DNA of 64,000 nucleotides from Bifidobacterium saguini DSM 23967 (GTDB lineage Bacteria; Actinomycetota; Actinomycetes; Actinomycetales; Bifidobacteriaceae), in assembly GCF_000741715.1 (NCBI RefSeq), contig NZ_JGZN01000018.1, positions 29-64,028 on the forward strand, in the 5' to 3' direction. Positions 1 through 9,480 of the stretch are shown here, piece by piece. Each line of letters starts with the position of its first letter. Position 1 is the first letter of the stretch. A program made the translations under genes and the position numbers. Under the pieces are notes generated by a model, which saw only the letters and a program-made list of their open reading frames with translations, was not told where the DNA came from and did not search any database.

Positions 1-107
1 TATGCAGTTCCCGTCTCGCCGTCCTCCTCGTCACGGAACTCCACGCCCGACACCCTCCACGGGTCAGGCAGTTGCAGGGCGGCGGTGAACAACGACGTGG
101 TATCCAT
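1..107 (-). CDS. ISL3-type transposase, N-terminal fragment
   Basis: Only the first 35 codons lie in the window; the gene continues past the left edge. The ATG is at 105-107, and the peptide begins MDTTSLFTAALQLPDPWRV and goes on with an acidic VEFRDEEDGE stretch. From memory this matches the start of bifidobacterial ISL3-family transposases, which usually begin with a short leader and then a zinc-binding domain. The zinc-binding and DDE parts are outside the window, so activity cannot be judged. The outer end of the element must lie between this start and ssb (about 108-185), but I could not identify its terminal inverted repeat. Confidence 0.55.
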   Translation of the reverse strand, partial: MDTTSLFTAALQLPDPWRVSGVEFRDEEDGETGTA

Positions 108-163
108 ACCCCCAAACTACCCGACCAGCACCACCACCCCCCCCGACCCACTCACCCACACCA

Positions 164-188
164 AACAGCGAAAGGCCTGTTGTTTTTA
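164..188 (+). terminator. Possible terminator hairpin beside ssb
   Basis: AACAG (164-168) and CTGTT (177-181) form a short stem followed by a T-run on the + strand. No + strand gene ends here, and on the minus strand (ssb direction) the T-run is weak. It may belong to the end of the neighbouring insertion sequence. Confidence 0.25.
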
Positions 189-683
189 TATTCCAGAGTT
201 GCTCTCAAAATCATCGTCAGCTGGCATGTTCTGCCGCTGATTCGGTTCCTCCTCTGAACGTGTTTGCAATGTGACGCCCTGAGCCGCAACGTTTTCGGCT
301 TTATTCTCCTGACTGGTACGAGGCACCTTGGTCAACGTGGTTGTTGCATAGTTGAAATCGTGACCGATGTTGCTGGCTTCCAACACCATTCGGCTGCGCG
401 TCTCGCCTTGTTCGGTTTTCCATTGTTCGGTGGTCAGTGTTCCAAGAACGATGAGTTTATCCCCTCTGCGGATGGATTTGTGGGTATTCACCGCCAATGC
501 TCGAAAAGCTTTGACCGGAATCCAGCATGAGCCGACGTCCTTCCACTCCCCTGTAGACATGTCAAGACGAGACCTACTCGACCCGATGCGGAAGTTCAAT
601 ACGGTAAAATTCGGTGTTTCCGTCAGTATGGGATCGTTTGCCACAAAACCGGTTATGGTAACCGTTGCCTGTTGTATTGCCAT
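186..683 (-). CDS. ssb: Single-stranded DNA-binding protein
   Basis: This is a 165-aa SSB with an N-terminal OB fold: VTITGFVANDPIL near the start, then FRIGSS, and WKDVGSCWIPVKAFRALA around residues 45-65. The C-terminal third is a polar, Gln/Glu-rich linker. SSB tetramers coat single-stranded DNA in replication, recombination and repair. The start at 683 is chosen over upstream ATGs because AAAGGA lies six bases before it. The tail is unusual: it ends DDDFESNSGI rather than the canonical acidic DDDIPF tip that docks partner proteins, so the acidic patch is internal. A cluster of DnaA boxes lies about 130-180 bp upstream. Confidence 0.85.
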   Translation of the reverse strand: MAIQQATVTITGFVANDPILTETPNFTVLNFRIGSSRSRLDMSTGEWKDVGSCWIPVKAFRALAVNTHKSIRRGDKLIVLGTLTTEQWKTEQGETRSRMVLEASNIGHDFNYATTTLTKVPRTSQENKAENVAAQGVTLQTRSEEEPNQRQNMPADDDFESNSGI

Positions 684-811
684 CATCAATCCTTTCATTC
701 ATCACAATGTCGTGAACCCGCCGAATCGTCTCGGTCATCATCGATCGGTGAATTCGGCGATATCTCCACTGTGAGGCATGGCGGTTCAACTACACAAGGG
801 CAACTGGCAAA

Positions 812-865
812 TGTGGATACTATGACGGGGTTTGCAACACTGTGGATAACTTTTGGTTATCCACA
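812..865. promoter_or_regulatory. Cluster of three DnaA-box-like sites
   Basis: TGTGGATAA (841-849) and TTATCCACA (857-865) are perfect consensus DnaA boxes in inverted orientation, seven bases apart. TGTGGATAC at 812-820 matches 8/9. They lie between ssb (leftward) and the end of proS, in a gene-free stretch of 684-948. The inverted pair also forms a 9-bp palindrome. Binding by DnaA is inferred from the consensus only. Confidence 0.6.
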
Positions 866-893
866 AGAATCAACACAACAAAGCACAACAACA

Positions 894-926
894 AAAAACG
901 CCACCCTGCATGTGAGCAGGATGACG
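894..926 (-). terminator. Rho-independent terminator of proS
   Basis: Read on the minus strand, a roughly 12-bp stem with CCTGC/GCAGG at its top and ACG...CGT at its base is followed by TTTTTTG. It lies just past the proS stop at 949. Confidence 0.7.
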
Positions 927-948
927 TTAATCAGCTCGGCACGAGCCT

Positions 949-2751
949 TTACAGACGCTCGAGCAGGGTCTTCACAGCCTCGTCAGCCGGCACAGCAACC
1001 TTGTTCTCGCCGTTGCGGTCACGAATTTCAATCGTACCGTTGTTGACGAAGTCGCGGCCCACCACGGCGATGGTCGGCACACCGATGAGCTCGGCATCCT
1101 TGAACTTCACGCCCGGGGAAACCTTCTTGCGGTCATCGTAGATTACCTCGACGCCGTTGGCCTCAAGCTCTTCGACCAGCTTCTCGGCACCTTCGAACGC
1201 CTGAGCATCCTTACCGGTGGCCACCACATGCACCTGAGCCGGAGCGATTACGGACGGCCAAGCGAGGCCTGCCTCATCGTGATGCGTTTCGGCAACGCAT
1301 GCAAGCACGCGGGAAACGCCAATGCCATAGCAGCCCATCCACACCGGCACGGTCTTACCATTTTGGTCCAGAACCTTCAGGTCCAGGGCCTTGGAGTACT
1401 TCAGACCCAGCTGGAAGACCTGACCGATCTCCACACCGCGCTCGAAGCTCAACGGACCGGAGCCGTCCGGGCTCATGTCGCCGTGGCGAACCTCAACAGC
1501 CTCAACCACGCCGCTGGCCTCAAAGTCACGGCCGTAGACCAGGTTGTAGTAGTCCACCTCGTGTTCGTCGGCACCGGTGAACCATGCGGAGCCCCTGACC
1601 ACATGCGCATCCACAAAGTAACGCAACGGTTCCTTAACACCTGCGGCCTCAGCCTGCGGACCAAGCACCATCGGGCCAATGTAGCCCGGCACGAGTTCAG
1701 GATGCTTCTTGAGGTCCTCTTCAGTGGCTTCTTCAAGCTCGGAAGGAGCGAACTGCGCCTCGAGACGCTTCATGTCAACCGTACGGTCTCCCGGCACGCC
1801 GACAACAATCAGCTCGCGCCACGGCTCGTCATGCTCCTCATCCTCAGGATGCTTGACGGCGATGACCACGTTCTTGAGAATGTCGGAGGCAGCCCATTCG
1901 CGGCCATCAGTACGCGGGTGATCAGCGTTGGCGCGCTCGATCATCTTGTCGATGGTCTTGGCGTCCGGCGTCGATTCCTTGGTGGCGGCCGGAGTGTTGG
2001 AAGCGTCGATTTCCGGCAGTTCCGGAGTGTGCAAAGCCTCAACGTTCCAAGCCTTGCCGGAAGGAGCCAGCGCGAAGGTATCCTCGCCGATAGCCATCGG
2101 AGCCAGGAACTCCTCGGAAGCGGAGCCACCCATCGGGCCGGACATGGCGAACACCGGCACGTACTTGAGGCCGATGCGCTGGAACACGCGCTCGTAGGCG
2201 CCACGCTCGTCCATGTATGCCTTGCGCATGCCCTCTTCGTCCACATTGAACGAATAGGCGTCCTTCATCACGAATTCACGGCCGCGAATCAGGCCGGCAC
2301 GCGGGCGGAACTCGTCGCGGTACTTGGTCTGAATCTGGTACAGGACGACCGGCAGGTCCTTGTAGGACGAGTACATGTCCTTGACCAGCAGGGTGAACAT
2401 TTCCTCGTGGGTAGGAGCCAGCAGATAGTCGGCCTGGTGACGGTCCTTCAGACGGAAGATGTTGTCGCCGTATTCCTCCCAGCGATGGGTGGCCTCATAC
2501 GGTTCACGCGGCAGCAGAGCCGGGAAGTGCACTTCCTGAGCGCCAATGCCGGCCATCTCTTCACGGATGATGGCCTCAATCTTATTGAGTACGCGCAAGC
2601 CGAGCGGCAGCCAGGTCCAGATGCCGGGGGCGGCCTTACGGATGTAGCCGGCGCGCTGCAGCAGCTTTGCGGAATCAACGTCCGCGTCCGCCGGGTCTTC
2701 GCGCAACGTGCGCAGGAACAAAGTAGACATACGAAGGGTATTGGAAGTCAT
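949..2751 (-). CDS. proS: Prolyl-tRNA synthetase (class II)
   Basis: ProRS charges tRNA-Pro with proline in the cytoplasm. The protein has the long bacterial-type layout. Class II motif 1 lies near the N-terminus ([17 protein letters not shown]), motif 2 follows ([20 protein letters not shown]), and a YbaK-like editing insertion lies between motifs 2 and 3. Motif 3 reads [10 protein letters not shown] and the anticodon-binding domain is C-terminal. I used the ATG at 2751 (about 600 aa), which has GGAA close upstream. The alternative ATG at 2730 ([18 protein letters not shown]) is where many relatives start. The gene is divergent from the membrane-protein gene at 2924. Confidence 0.93.
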   Translation of the reverse strand: MTSNTLRMSTLFLRTLREDPADADVDSAKLLQRAGYIRKAAPGIWTWLPLGLRVLNKIEAIIREEMAGIGAQEVHFPALLPREPYEATHRWEEYGDNIFRLKDRHQADYLLAPTHEEMFTLLVKDMYSSYKDLPVVLYQIQTKYRDEFRPRAGLIRGREFVMKDAYSFNVDEEGMRKAYMDERGAYERVFQRIGLKYVPVFAMSGPMGGSASEEFLAPMAIGEDTFALAPSGKAWNVEALHTPELPEIDASNTPAATKESTPDAKTIDKMIERANADHPRTDGREWAASDILKNVVIAVKHPEDEEHDEPWRELIVVGVPGDRTVDMKRLEAQFAPSELEEATEEDLKKHPELVPGYIGPMVLGPQAEAAGVKEPLRYFVDAHVVRGSAWFTGADEHEVDYYNLVYGRDFEASGVVEAVEVRHGDMSPDGSGPLSFERGVEIGQVFQLGLKYSKALDLKVLDQNGKTVPVWMGCYGIGVSRVLACVAETHHDEAGLAWPSVIAPAQVHVVATGKDAQAFEGAEKLVEELEANGVEVIYDDRKKVSPGVKFKDAELIGVPTIAVVGRDFVNNGTIEIRDRNGENKVAVPADEAVKTLLERL

Positions 2752-2923
2752 AGGTTCCAAGATATTCGCGTGAACCGACAAGCCTGTGTAATCGCAACGC
2801 ACATACTGTGCTATGCACTGAAGCAAGATACAAATTTCGTACTGTATTTTGTGGACTTGCCCATCTTGGCTTTCCTGAACCGGCGTGCAAGAATTGTGAT
2901 AGTGAAGGGGCAGGAGGGGCACA

Positions 2924-5080
2924 ATGACGCAACCGACCGAACATTGGGGAAATCAACCGCAGCAGCCGCAACCGCAGCAAACACAACCACCAGCACAGCC
3001 GCCAATGCAATCGGCGTCGCCGGCATGGCAGCAGCGCAATTTGTCACCGGCACAGCCAGCACCGCAGTATTCGCCGTTCCAACCGCAACCCGAATCGCCA
3101 GCACAGCCTCAGGCATATGCGCAATCATTTGTGCAACATACCAACCCAATGCCTGTGCCGGCTCAATCTAACCCGTATTCCCAGCCAAATCAGCCCAAGC
3201 ATTCCAGCGTCCAAATACTATTGCTGATTCTCGGCGTAGCACTCGTAACTATCGCCGTGTTTGCGTTCGCTTCGTTTGCCTATGGTCTGCTCGGAGACAT
3301 TGGTCGTGCGGTATGCATTGGCATAGTCGGCATAGCAGCACTGATTATTGGCATGCTGCTGACCAAGCGTCTGCGCGTCACCGCTGAAGGCCTGACCTGG
3401 GCTGGTCTTGCGGCGCTTTCCATCGATGCTGTGCTCATTGGTGATATCCCACCAGTAGCGCGAGTGATTTCAGACGGCTACTCATCAGGCCTTATCATCC
3501 TGTGCATTACCGCTCTGGCATATGCCCTGCGTGCAATGGCGGCGCATCTTCCTGAACCGGCGGCCAAACCAGAAACATCCACCTCGGCATTGCCACTCAG
3601 AGCCACCACACTGTACGCCATGTGCGCGTTGCCGTTCGCGTTCATGTCATTCATTTCGGCAATGCCCATCCCCAATACTGACGTGCAATGGGTGTTGGCT
3701 GCATCCGTTGGCTCGCTGGTGTCTATTGTTTTCGCCGCTATTGTTCGCATTCCGCAGCAGGCTCGCTACGCTGATTTCGAATGGATGGCTTCAATTATTG
3801 CGGCAATGATCACACTGGGCATTGTTTCCATATTCGGCTGCACAACTATCGATGGCGCCGATCCGCTGTGGATCACCGCTATTACCAGTTTTATCCCACC
3901 AGCGTTGTGGGCTGCGATTCTTGTCATACTGTATAAGAAACCCGCTATCCGCACGGGCAAACTGCTGCATCCAGCACATCGTATAGCGCCTGTGCTGGGA
4001 TTCTTCTGGACATTGACGATTACTGTGGAATCATTGTTGCGCCGCGTATTAACCGATGCGATGAGCAACGATCCAGCCGCACGCACTATTGCCGATTGTG
4101 CCGCAATCACCGTTGCCGGCTTTGCTTTAATTGCTGCTACATTGCTCATGCGTCGCAGCATAGCCCTGAGCTCACAGGAGCGCATATCCGCCGCTGTTAT
4201 GGGATCGTGGATGCTGCTGATTCTTATTGCCGGCGACTTTACGCATGGCAGCCCACTACCGATGGTGGTTTCCATCGTGGGATATGTCATGATGCTTGCG
4301 ATATGCGTAGTGTTCTGGATTATCGCGGCGCAAACACAATATCAGCCAGTTGCCGCCGTGCCGTTTGTCTCACGCTCCACGAACACACAGACAGCGCAGT
4401 CCGCATCAGCGACATTTGCGCCATCGCCGTTCATTCCAGCACGCAGTACACAACCGCATCCGGAATCCTTGCGTCCCCGCCCTTATCCCCCAACACCGGA
4501 ACAAGCGTTCCCGCAACCACACGTCTCTCCAACACGGCAAACCTTGAACCTGCTTACCGCAGCGCAGATCATTGTGACCTGTTTCACCGCAGTTACCGGC
4601 ATCGTGCTGCTGTTTCTGGCATGGACCGATCCGCAACCATATGCGCCTGTGGATCTTATCGCCATGCTGTCTGGCGCGGCTACGCTGATTGTCGGAGTCC
4701 GCTGGCTGCAAGTAAAGCCAGCCTCACGCAGTTGGCCAACATTATGGCCGGCTTTGACATTGCTGATGGTACCGTCGTTGCTCATCAGTTGCGTAGAGCC
4801 GCCTTCACTACCACGTATGCTTGCGCTGTTTGCCATGTCGCTATGTGCATTGCTGCTGGGTGCTGCGTTGGGTCTGCAAGCACCGCTGATTTACGGAACC
4901 GTGGTTCTTGTTGTGCACTTGTTGATTGTGGTGTGGCCGTGGCTTGCGGAGTTCTCCCGCCATTATTGGTGGGTGTGGTTGCTCATTGGTGGCGTGATTC
5001 TTATTGCCGCCGCAGCACGGTATGAGGCCAGCCTTAAATCCGTACGCACTTTGGCTTCGCGTATCAGCGATTTGCGCTAG
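2924..5080 (+). CDS. Polytopic membrane protein with Gln/Pro-rich N-terminus
   Basis: The 718-aa protein starts at an ATG with a strong AGGAGGGG site. Residues 1 to about 95 are low-complexity, rich in Gln, Pro and Ser, and probably cytoplasmic. From about residue 100 there are roughly a dozen hydrophobic segments, interrupted by a second Pro/Ser-rich loop around residues 480-530. No catalytic motif or known domain was recognised. The gene stands alone, divergent from proS and convergent with the radical SAM gene at 5103. It may be a cell-envelope or polymer-related membrane protein, but the sequence does not say which. Confidence 0.75.
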   Translation: MTQPTEHWGNQPQQPQPQQTQPPAQPPMQSASPAWQQRNLSPAQPAPQYSPFQPQPESPAQPQAYAQSFVQHTNPMPVPAQSNPYSQPNQPKHSSVQILLLILGVALVTIAVFAFASFAYGLLGDIGRAVCIGIVGIAALIIGMLLTKRLRVTAEGLTWAGLAALSIDAVLIGDIPPVARVISDGYSSGLIILCITALAYALRAMAAHLPEPAAKPETSTSALPLRATTLYAMCALPFAFMSFISAMPIPNTDVQWVLAASVGSLVSIVFAAIVRIPQQARYADFEWMASIIAAMITLGIVSIFGCTTIDGADPLWITAITSFIPPALWAAILVILYKKPAIRTGKLLHPAHRIAPVLGFFWTLTITVESLLRRVLTDAMSNDPAARTIADCAAITVAGFALIAATLLMRRSIALSSQERISAAVMGSWMLLILIAGDFTHGSPLPMVVSIVGYVMMLAICVVFWIIAAQTQYQPVAAVPFVSRSTNTQTAQSASATFAPSPFIPARSTQPHPESLRPRPYPPTPEQAFPQPHVSPTRQTLNLLTAAQIIVTCFTAVTGIVLLFLAWTDPQPYAPVDLIAMLSGAATLIVGVRWLQVKPASRSWPTLWPALTLLMVPSLLISCVEPPSLPRMLALFAMSLCALLLGAALGLQAPLIYGTVVLVVHLLIVVWPWLAEFSRHYWWVWLLIGGVILIAAAARYEASLKSVRTLASRISDLR

Positions 5081-5102
5081 TCACGCCAACTCGTGCACAT
5101 AG

Positions 5103-6230
5103 CTACCATCGCCCGGCAATAGACGCGCCACATTCCGGGCAACGCCCATCAGTGCCACTGAGTCGATCAGTGATGATGCGATACCAGTCACGTTCGATAA
5201 GTGTGGCATGACATTGCGGATTCGGACAATACGTAGTGTCGCCTACGCGATCATGCACATTACCGGTGTACACATAATGCAGTCCCTCGTTGAGAGCGAT
5301 TTCGCGCGCACGAGTCAACGTCTTATGCGGAGTTGGCGGAATATCCTGCATTTTCCAAGCCGGGTGGAATGCGGAGAAATGCAGCGGTATATCAGAGCCG
5401 AGGCGTTCGCGAATCCATGTGCATTCGGCGTGCAGTTGTGCATCATCATCGTTAAGCCCTGGAATCAGCAAGGTGGTGAGTTCAACCCACACATGGTTAC
5501 CGTCTGGTGTGCGCGCCTCGTTCACCGCATAATCAATGGTGTCGAGCACATCCTGCAAATGTGTGCCAGTCACTTTCCAGTAGAAATCCTCGGTGAAGCC
5601 TTTCAAATCGATGTTTGCCGCATCCATCGCCGCATAAAAAGCCGGTCGCGCTTCGGCACTCATGTATCCAGCGGTGACAGCGATTGGATGGATACCTTGC
5701 GCACGGCAAGCTTCAGCTGTATCGATTGCGTATTCCGCGAACACAATCGGATCATTGTAGGTGAACGCCACCGAATCGATGCCGCGGGCCGCCGCTACCT
5801 GCGCAATTTTCTCCGGGCTCGCCTCTACACCAAGCTTGTCGAAGTCACGGGCTTTGGAGATATCCCAGTTCTGGCAGAAACGGCACCCGGAATTGCAGCC
5901 AGCCGTGCCGAAGCTCAGCACGCTGGAACCAGGGTGGAAATGGTTGAGTGGTTTCTTTTCCACCGGATCCACTGCGAAACCAGAACTGCGGCCATAGGTA
6001 TCCGAAACGATGACGCCATCATGATTCGAGCGGACGAAGCAGAAGCCTCGTTGCCCAGGCTTTAGCACACAGCGGCGCGGGCAGAGTTCACAGCGAGCGC
6101 GACGAGTGCCGTCATTGAATCGCGTTTGCCAACGGCCAATGGCTGAAGGAGGCACTGTGACGGGTACTGTATCTGGCTCTGATGTCACCGCACTCTGCCC
6201 CGAGCGAAAGACCACCTTAGTGTTCGGCAT
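5103..6230 (-). CDS. amrS: AmmeMemoRadiSam system radical SAM enzyme
   Basis: The 375-aa protein has a radical SAM cluster motif in GCNSGCRFCQNWD (CxxxCxxC, near residue 115), which binds a 4Fe-4S cluster and SAM. Before it, CELCPRRC and GFCFVR give an extra Cys set typical of this family, and CxxC-type pairs near the C-terminus (CPNPQC, CPECG) suggest a second metal site. It is the third gene of the AmmeMemoRadiSam triad (Memo, AMMECR1, radical SAM) and overlaps amrA by 14 bp. The family is widely conserved; its substrate was not established to my knowledge. GAGGTG lies eight bases before the ATG. Confidence 0.85.
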   Translation of the reverse strand: MPNTKVVFRSGQSAVTSEPDTVPVTVPPSAIGRWQTRFNDGTRRARCELCPRRCVLKPGQRGFCFVRSNHDGVIVSDTYGRSSGFAVDPVEKKPLNHFHPGSSVLSFGTAGCNSGCRFCQNWDISKARDFDKLGVEASPEKIAQVAAARGIDSVAFTYNDPIVFAEYAIDTAEACRAQGIHPIAVTAGYMSAEARPAFYAAMDAANIDLKGFTEDFYWKVTGTHLQDVLDTIDYAVNEARTPDGNHVWVELTTLLIPGLNDDDAQLHAECTWIRERLGSDIPLHFSAFHPAWKMQDIPPTPHKTLTRAREIALNEGLHYVYTGNVHDRVGDTTYCPNPQCHATLIERDWYRIITDRLSGTDGRCPECGASIAGRW

Positions 6231-6987
6231 ACGCGGTCACCTCGTACCGTTCGCATTCGATTTCGCCATTGTTCCAGTCATACGACGGTTTGATGCCGGC
6301 TTTTGCCAACAAATGCGAGACGAAATCATGCGGATTCGGCAATTGTTCCCAAACTTGCGGAAGGAAAGTGGCTCTACGGCCTTGGCTGTCGGTCAGGATA
6401 AGACCATCCTTGCCGGGCTGCAATGTTTGCTCAAGTTTTGTTCGCGAGCGCACTGGCATCGTCATCGGCTTTCCTAGTACCGAGACCTCCACTTGCAGCA
6501 GCGGGTATTCTTCCGGTGAAACAGGAAAGAATCGTGGATCGTGCGCGGCTGCATCAACGGCATGGTCGGATACATCCTTGCCAAGCGAGCGATAGGCTTC
6601 CAATGTACCGATGCATCCGCGTAATTGGCCGTGTTCGGTGAGTGTCACGAAACTGGCACCGGACTCATTCAGCCAAGGATGTTGCTTGATAATAATGTCT
6701 GGCGCGCTTTCCGGCTTGTTATCTAGACCAAGATGCTGGCGTATAGCGGCACGGGCGAGGCCGAGGAGCACACGGCCGTGGTCCGTAGTCATGGCTGCAC
6801 CAGAGACTACTTCATCAGCATTGTCGGCTGCCTTGCCTTGCTGAGCCGTTTCACGATTCGTAGTATTGCCATCAGAACCATTGACAGCGTTGGTATTCTG
6901 TGCAGTCGCATCGCCGATACCAGTATTCGCGTTTTGCCATACGGCAAATGATGCATAACCAACCACAGGTTCATCCGGATCATTCAT
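6217..6987 (-). CDS. amrA: AMMECR1-domain protein (AmmeMemoRadiSam protein A)
   Basis: The AMMECR1 domain covers roughly residues 70-256; the family signature LRGCIGTLEAYRSLG is clear. Its biochemical role is unknown, but it is genetically tied to Memo and AmrS. The first ~17 residues (MNDPDEPVVGYASFAVW) look like the missing C-terminal strand of a Memo protein rather than part of AMMECR1, and a Gln/Asn-rich linker follows. The start overlaps the amrB stop (ATGA). Thus amrB and amrA may be one fused gene split by a one-base deletion, or a genuine fission. Confidence 0.8.
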   Translation of the reverse strand: MNDPDEPVVGYASFAVWQNANTGIGDATAQNTNAVNGSDGNTTNRETAQQGKAADNADEVVSGAAMTTDHGRVLLGLARAAIRQHLGLDNKPESAPDIIIKQHPWLNESGASFVTLTEHGQLRGCIGTLEAYRSLGKDVSDHAVDAAAHDPRFFPVSPEEYPLLQVEVSVLGKPMTMPVRSRTKLEQTLQPGKDGLILTDSQGRRATFLPQVWEQLPNPHDFVSHLLAKAGIKPSYDWNNGEIECERYEVTAYAEH

Positions 6988-7976
6988 ATCCGAACGTGAC
7001 TTGCCAGCAAGCGATACGACACCGTCATCACCAGAGGTGCTGCGCCCAAGGAGCCGAAGGTCAAACTGTTCGGCTGAGGCTTATGGCTGTCTCCCTCTTC
7101 TTCATCAGATGTTTCACGCGTCGTTTCACACTGTGCGGTTTTAAGGCCACGCACCAACACATCAAGTAGCCCGTTAATTGGATACGCTCCGCACGCCCTG
7201 CGCGGATGAATGGGGAGTCTCAAGTGTGCGATGTTGTCGATAGTCTCATCATCAAGTTGCCGCGCATAAGCCTCAGGATGATAATGAGACAAATCGGAGC
7301 TGATAATGATTACGGTTTCCGGACCGCCCCACAGCGCGCGCAGAACGTCACCCACTTCTTCAGGGCTTGCGTCACCAGCATTCAACGGCACAATGGTTAG
7401 ATTCGGACCGAATACAGTTTGCAGAAATGGAATCTGCACTTCCACCGCATGCTCCTGCGCATGGGTTGGGTCGTTGACAATCATTGCCGACGCCGGTGCA
7501 CCCGGATGGGCATGTATGCCGGAACGCAACGGCTCATCAGCTACCAGTTCCAAAGCCTTTCGCTCCGCATCCACATCTATTGGTACCGCACCGAGCGGTG
7601 TTGCAAATGCTATTGCAGTAGAACAGGCGATGCCACGCACGGCAACACGGTGTGTTGGACCAACAATCACCGCACGCTTTACTACCCCGCGCCCACGTTC
7701 CAGCAATGCGTAGGCGAGCGCCGCAGTCGTACCCGAATACATGTATCCAGCATGCGGCACAATCACCGCTTTCGGCACTCCTACGGGCAGCTGCGGCTCC
7801 AACTGTCTAAGCAGTGCGCGCCCATAATCAAGTTGCGTATTGATCAGGTGCTTAAGCCGTGTTCTATCCGCTGGGTAAAACGCGCCAGCCACCGCAGCCG
7901 GGCGCACATATCCTTGCTGCCTCTTATCACTATCGCGAACGTCACTGTTCTCATGGAATATATCGAAATGCACCAT
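6984..7976 (-). CDS. amrB: Memo-family protein (AmmeMemoRadiSam protein B)
   Basis: This is a Memo-like protein related to class III extradiol dioxygenases. The family metal-site histidines are visible: VPHAGYMYSG near residue 70 and VGPTHR near residue 100, and SSDLSHYHPEAYA supplies Asp and His further on. It is first in the amrB-amrA-amrS operon. I chose the ATG at 7976, preceded by AGGGGTGG; a GTG at 7985 is possible. The protein ends at LLASHVRI, whereas Memo proteins usually continue with a short xVSYAS-like strand. That strand is found in another frame at the start of amrA. Confidence 0.8.
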   Translation of the reverse strand: MVHFDIFHENSDVRDSDKRQQGYVRPAAVAGAFYPADRTRLKHLINTQLDYGRALLRQLEPQLPVGVPKAVIVPHAGYMYSGTTAALAYALLERGRGVVKRAVIVGPTHRVAVRGIACSTAIAFATPLGAVPIDVDAERKALELVADEPLRSGIHAHPGAPASAMIVNDPTHAQEHAVEVQIPFLQTVFGPNLTIVPLNAGDASPEEVGDVLRALWGGPETVIIISSDLSHYHPEAYARQLDDETIDNIAHLRLPIHPRRACGAYPINGLLDVLVRGLKTAQCETTRETSDEEEGDSHKPQPNSLTFGSLGAAPLVMTVSYRLLASHVRI

Positions 7977-8017
7977 AACGACCACCCCTACACACTATGG
8001 TAGCCGTCACGGAACAA

Positions 8018-9430
8018 TCAGAATAAAGATTCTTGGGCGAAGTCGTCGTCGGCATCGTCGAGCGCGGTTGCGGATGGCTTGAAGACAGTTGGACCTTCTT
8101 GGGCGAGCTGGTCGCTGGCGGCAGCGGAAGCATCGCGTAAGGTGCCGTCGAGCGTCACGGCATCCGGCGAGACCAGAAACATGCGATTATTGACCCCGGC
8201 CAAATACAGTCCGCCCAACGATTCCACACGGGACAGCGCCACGTAACCCATGCCGGGCGCGAAGGTTCGGCGCAGGTCCATCACCGCGCGGTCAAGCGTC
8301 ATGCCTTGCGACTTGTGAATGGTGATGCCCCACGCACAGCGCAACGGCACTTGGGAAACCGAAGCCAGCACGGTCTCTCCATCCATCATCTCCCAAGTGG
8401 CTGGTTTCATCGTAACGATGTTGCCGTTTTCGAATTCCACAATCGGCCAGCCGCCCTTAGCCTCAGGCGAGAACGCACGCACAGTGCCCAGCGAACCATT
8501 GACGAACTGACGGTCGGCATCATTACGCAATGCCATGACCGCTGCACCAGTCTTCAGCACCAGATGCTCCGGGGCGAGCATGTTCTTTTTCAACCGGCTG
8601 ACAAGATTCGCCGGGCCGGCGGTCTCAGCGAAGAACTCATGGCTTTCGCTTGGAATCTGTTGCAATCGCAAATCGTTCAGCCCATCGGCTTGGCGGTTCA
8701 CTGGGAATAAGTGCACTGCCACTTTGCCGGGTTCCGGCATGACTCCCAAACGAGTCACCAACACATCACGGTCGTTTTGGGTTACGTTGCTTTCGCGAAT
8801 GTCGGTGAGCACGGTGAGCAGATCGCCGGTATCCTGCCTGTGTTGTTCGGTCAGATAGCAGATGGCAGGGTTGAGTTCATCCCAGACCAAGGACTCGGTC
8901 ACGAATCCTTCCGGATTCTTACCCGCCTTGGCGTATTGTTCACGGGCTGCCACGAATTCCGGCGTCGGCGCAATCACATCATTGTTACGCCCGGATACCG
9001 AAACCGGAGGCAGCTGGAAGAAGTCGCCGGACAGCACAACTTGAATACCGCCGAATGGTCTTGGGTCCCGGCGAACGGCACGGCAAACCTGATCGACCAT
9101 ATCGAACAGCCAGGCATGCAACATGGATACCTCATCGATGATGAGAATATCGGTGGCCTGAATCTTGCGTTTGCGGCGGGTTTTGATGAGCTTCAGCAGG
9201 TTGGCGGTCAGGCTTGTGGCCACACCCACACCGCTCCACGAATGAATAGTTTGCCCGTTGATATGCGTGGACGCTATGCCTGTGGACGCAGTAACGGCCA
9301 CATCAGCGCCGTCAGCCCTGGCCTGCCGAATGAACTCGTTGAGCGTAAAGGTCTTGCCGGCACCAGGGGCACCAGTCAAAAACACATTCGCGCCAGCATT
9401 CAGAATGGCCAGAGCTTCGCTTTGACGCAT
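8018..9430 (-). CDS. Pif1/RecD-like ATP-dependent DNA helicase
   Basis: This is a 470-aa superfamily 1B helicase. Walker A is GAPGAGKT (residues 20-27), Walker B is LIIDEVSML, motif III is VVLSGDFFQLPP, and the C-terminal helicase motifs include WGITIHKSQGMTLDRAV and VALSRVESL. Pif1/RecD-type enzymes unwind DNA 5' to 3' at forks and stalled structures. The gene starts at an ATG behind AGAAAGTAG, only about 50 bp after the end of the gene at 9481-10710. That gene is in the same orientation, so the two are probably co-transcribed. Confidence 0.85.
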   Translation of the reverse strand: MRQSEALAILNAGANVFLTGAPGAGKTFTLNEFIRQARADGADVAVTASTGIASTHINGQTIHSWSGVGVATSLTANLLKLIKTRRKRKIQATDILIIDEVSMLHAWLFDMVDQVCRAVRRDPRPFGGIQVVLSGDFFQLPPVSVSGRNNDVIAPTPEFVAAREQYAKAGKNPEGFVTESLVWDELNPAICYLTEQHRQDTGDLLTVLTDIRESNVTQNDRDVLVTRLGVMPEPGKVAVHLFPVNRQADGLNDLRLQQIPSESHEFFAETAGPANLVSRLKKNMLAPEHLVLKTGAAVMALRNDADRQFVNGSLGTVRAFSPEAKGGWPIVEFENGNIVTMKPATWEMMDGETVLASVSQVPLRCAWGITIHKSQGMTLDRAVMDLRRTFAPGMGYVALSRVESLGGLYLAGVNNRMFLVSPDAVTLDGTLRDASAAASDQLAQEGPTVFKPSATALDDADDDFAQESLF

Positions 9431-9480
9431 AATTCTACTTTCTATGGTTTTCTATGGCTAAGTGGTTCTAGGATTGAAAC

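Noticed and set aside
812..865. Chromosomal replication origin
   Set aside because: Only three DnaA boxes, no AT-rich unwinding element and no dnaA, dnaN or rpmH nearby.
1228..3171. Long + strand open frame of about 650 codons opposite proS
   Set aside because: It is the antisense shadow of a clear prolyl-tRNA synthetase gene in high-GC DNA. It has no ribosome site and no protein-like motifs.
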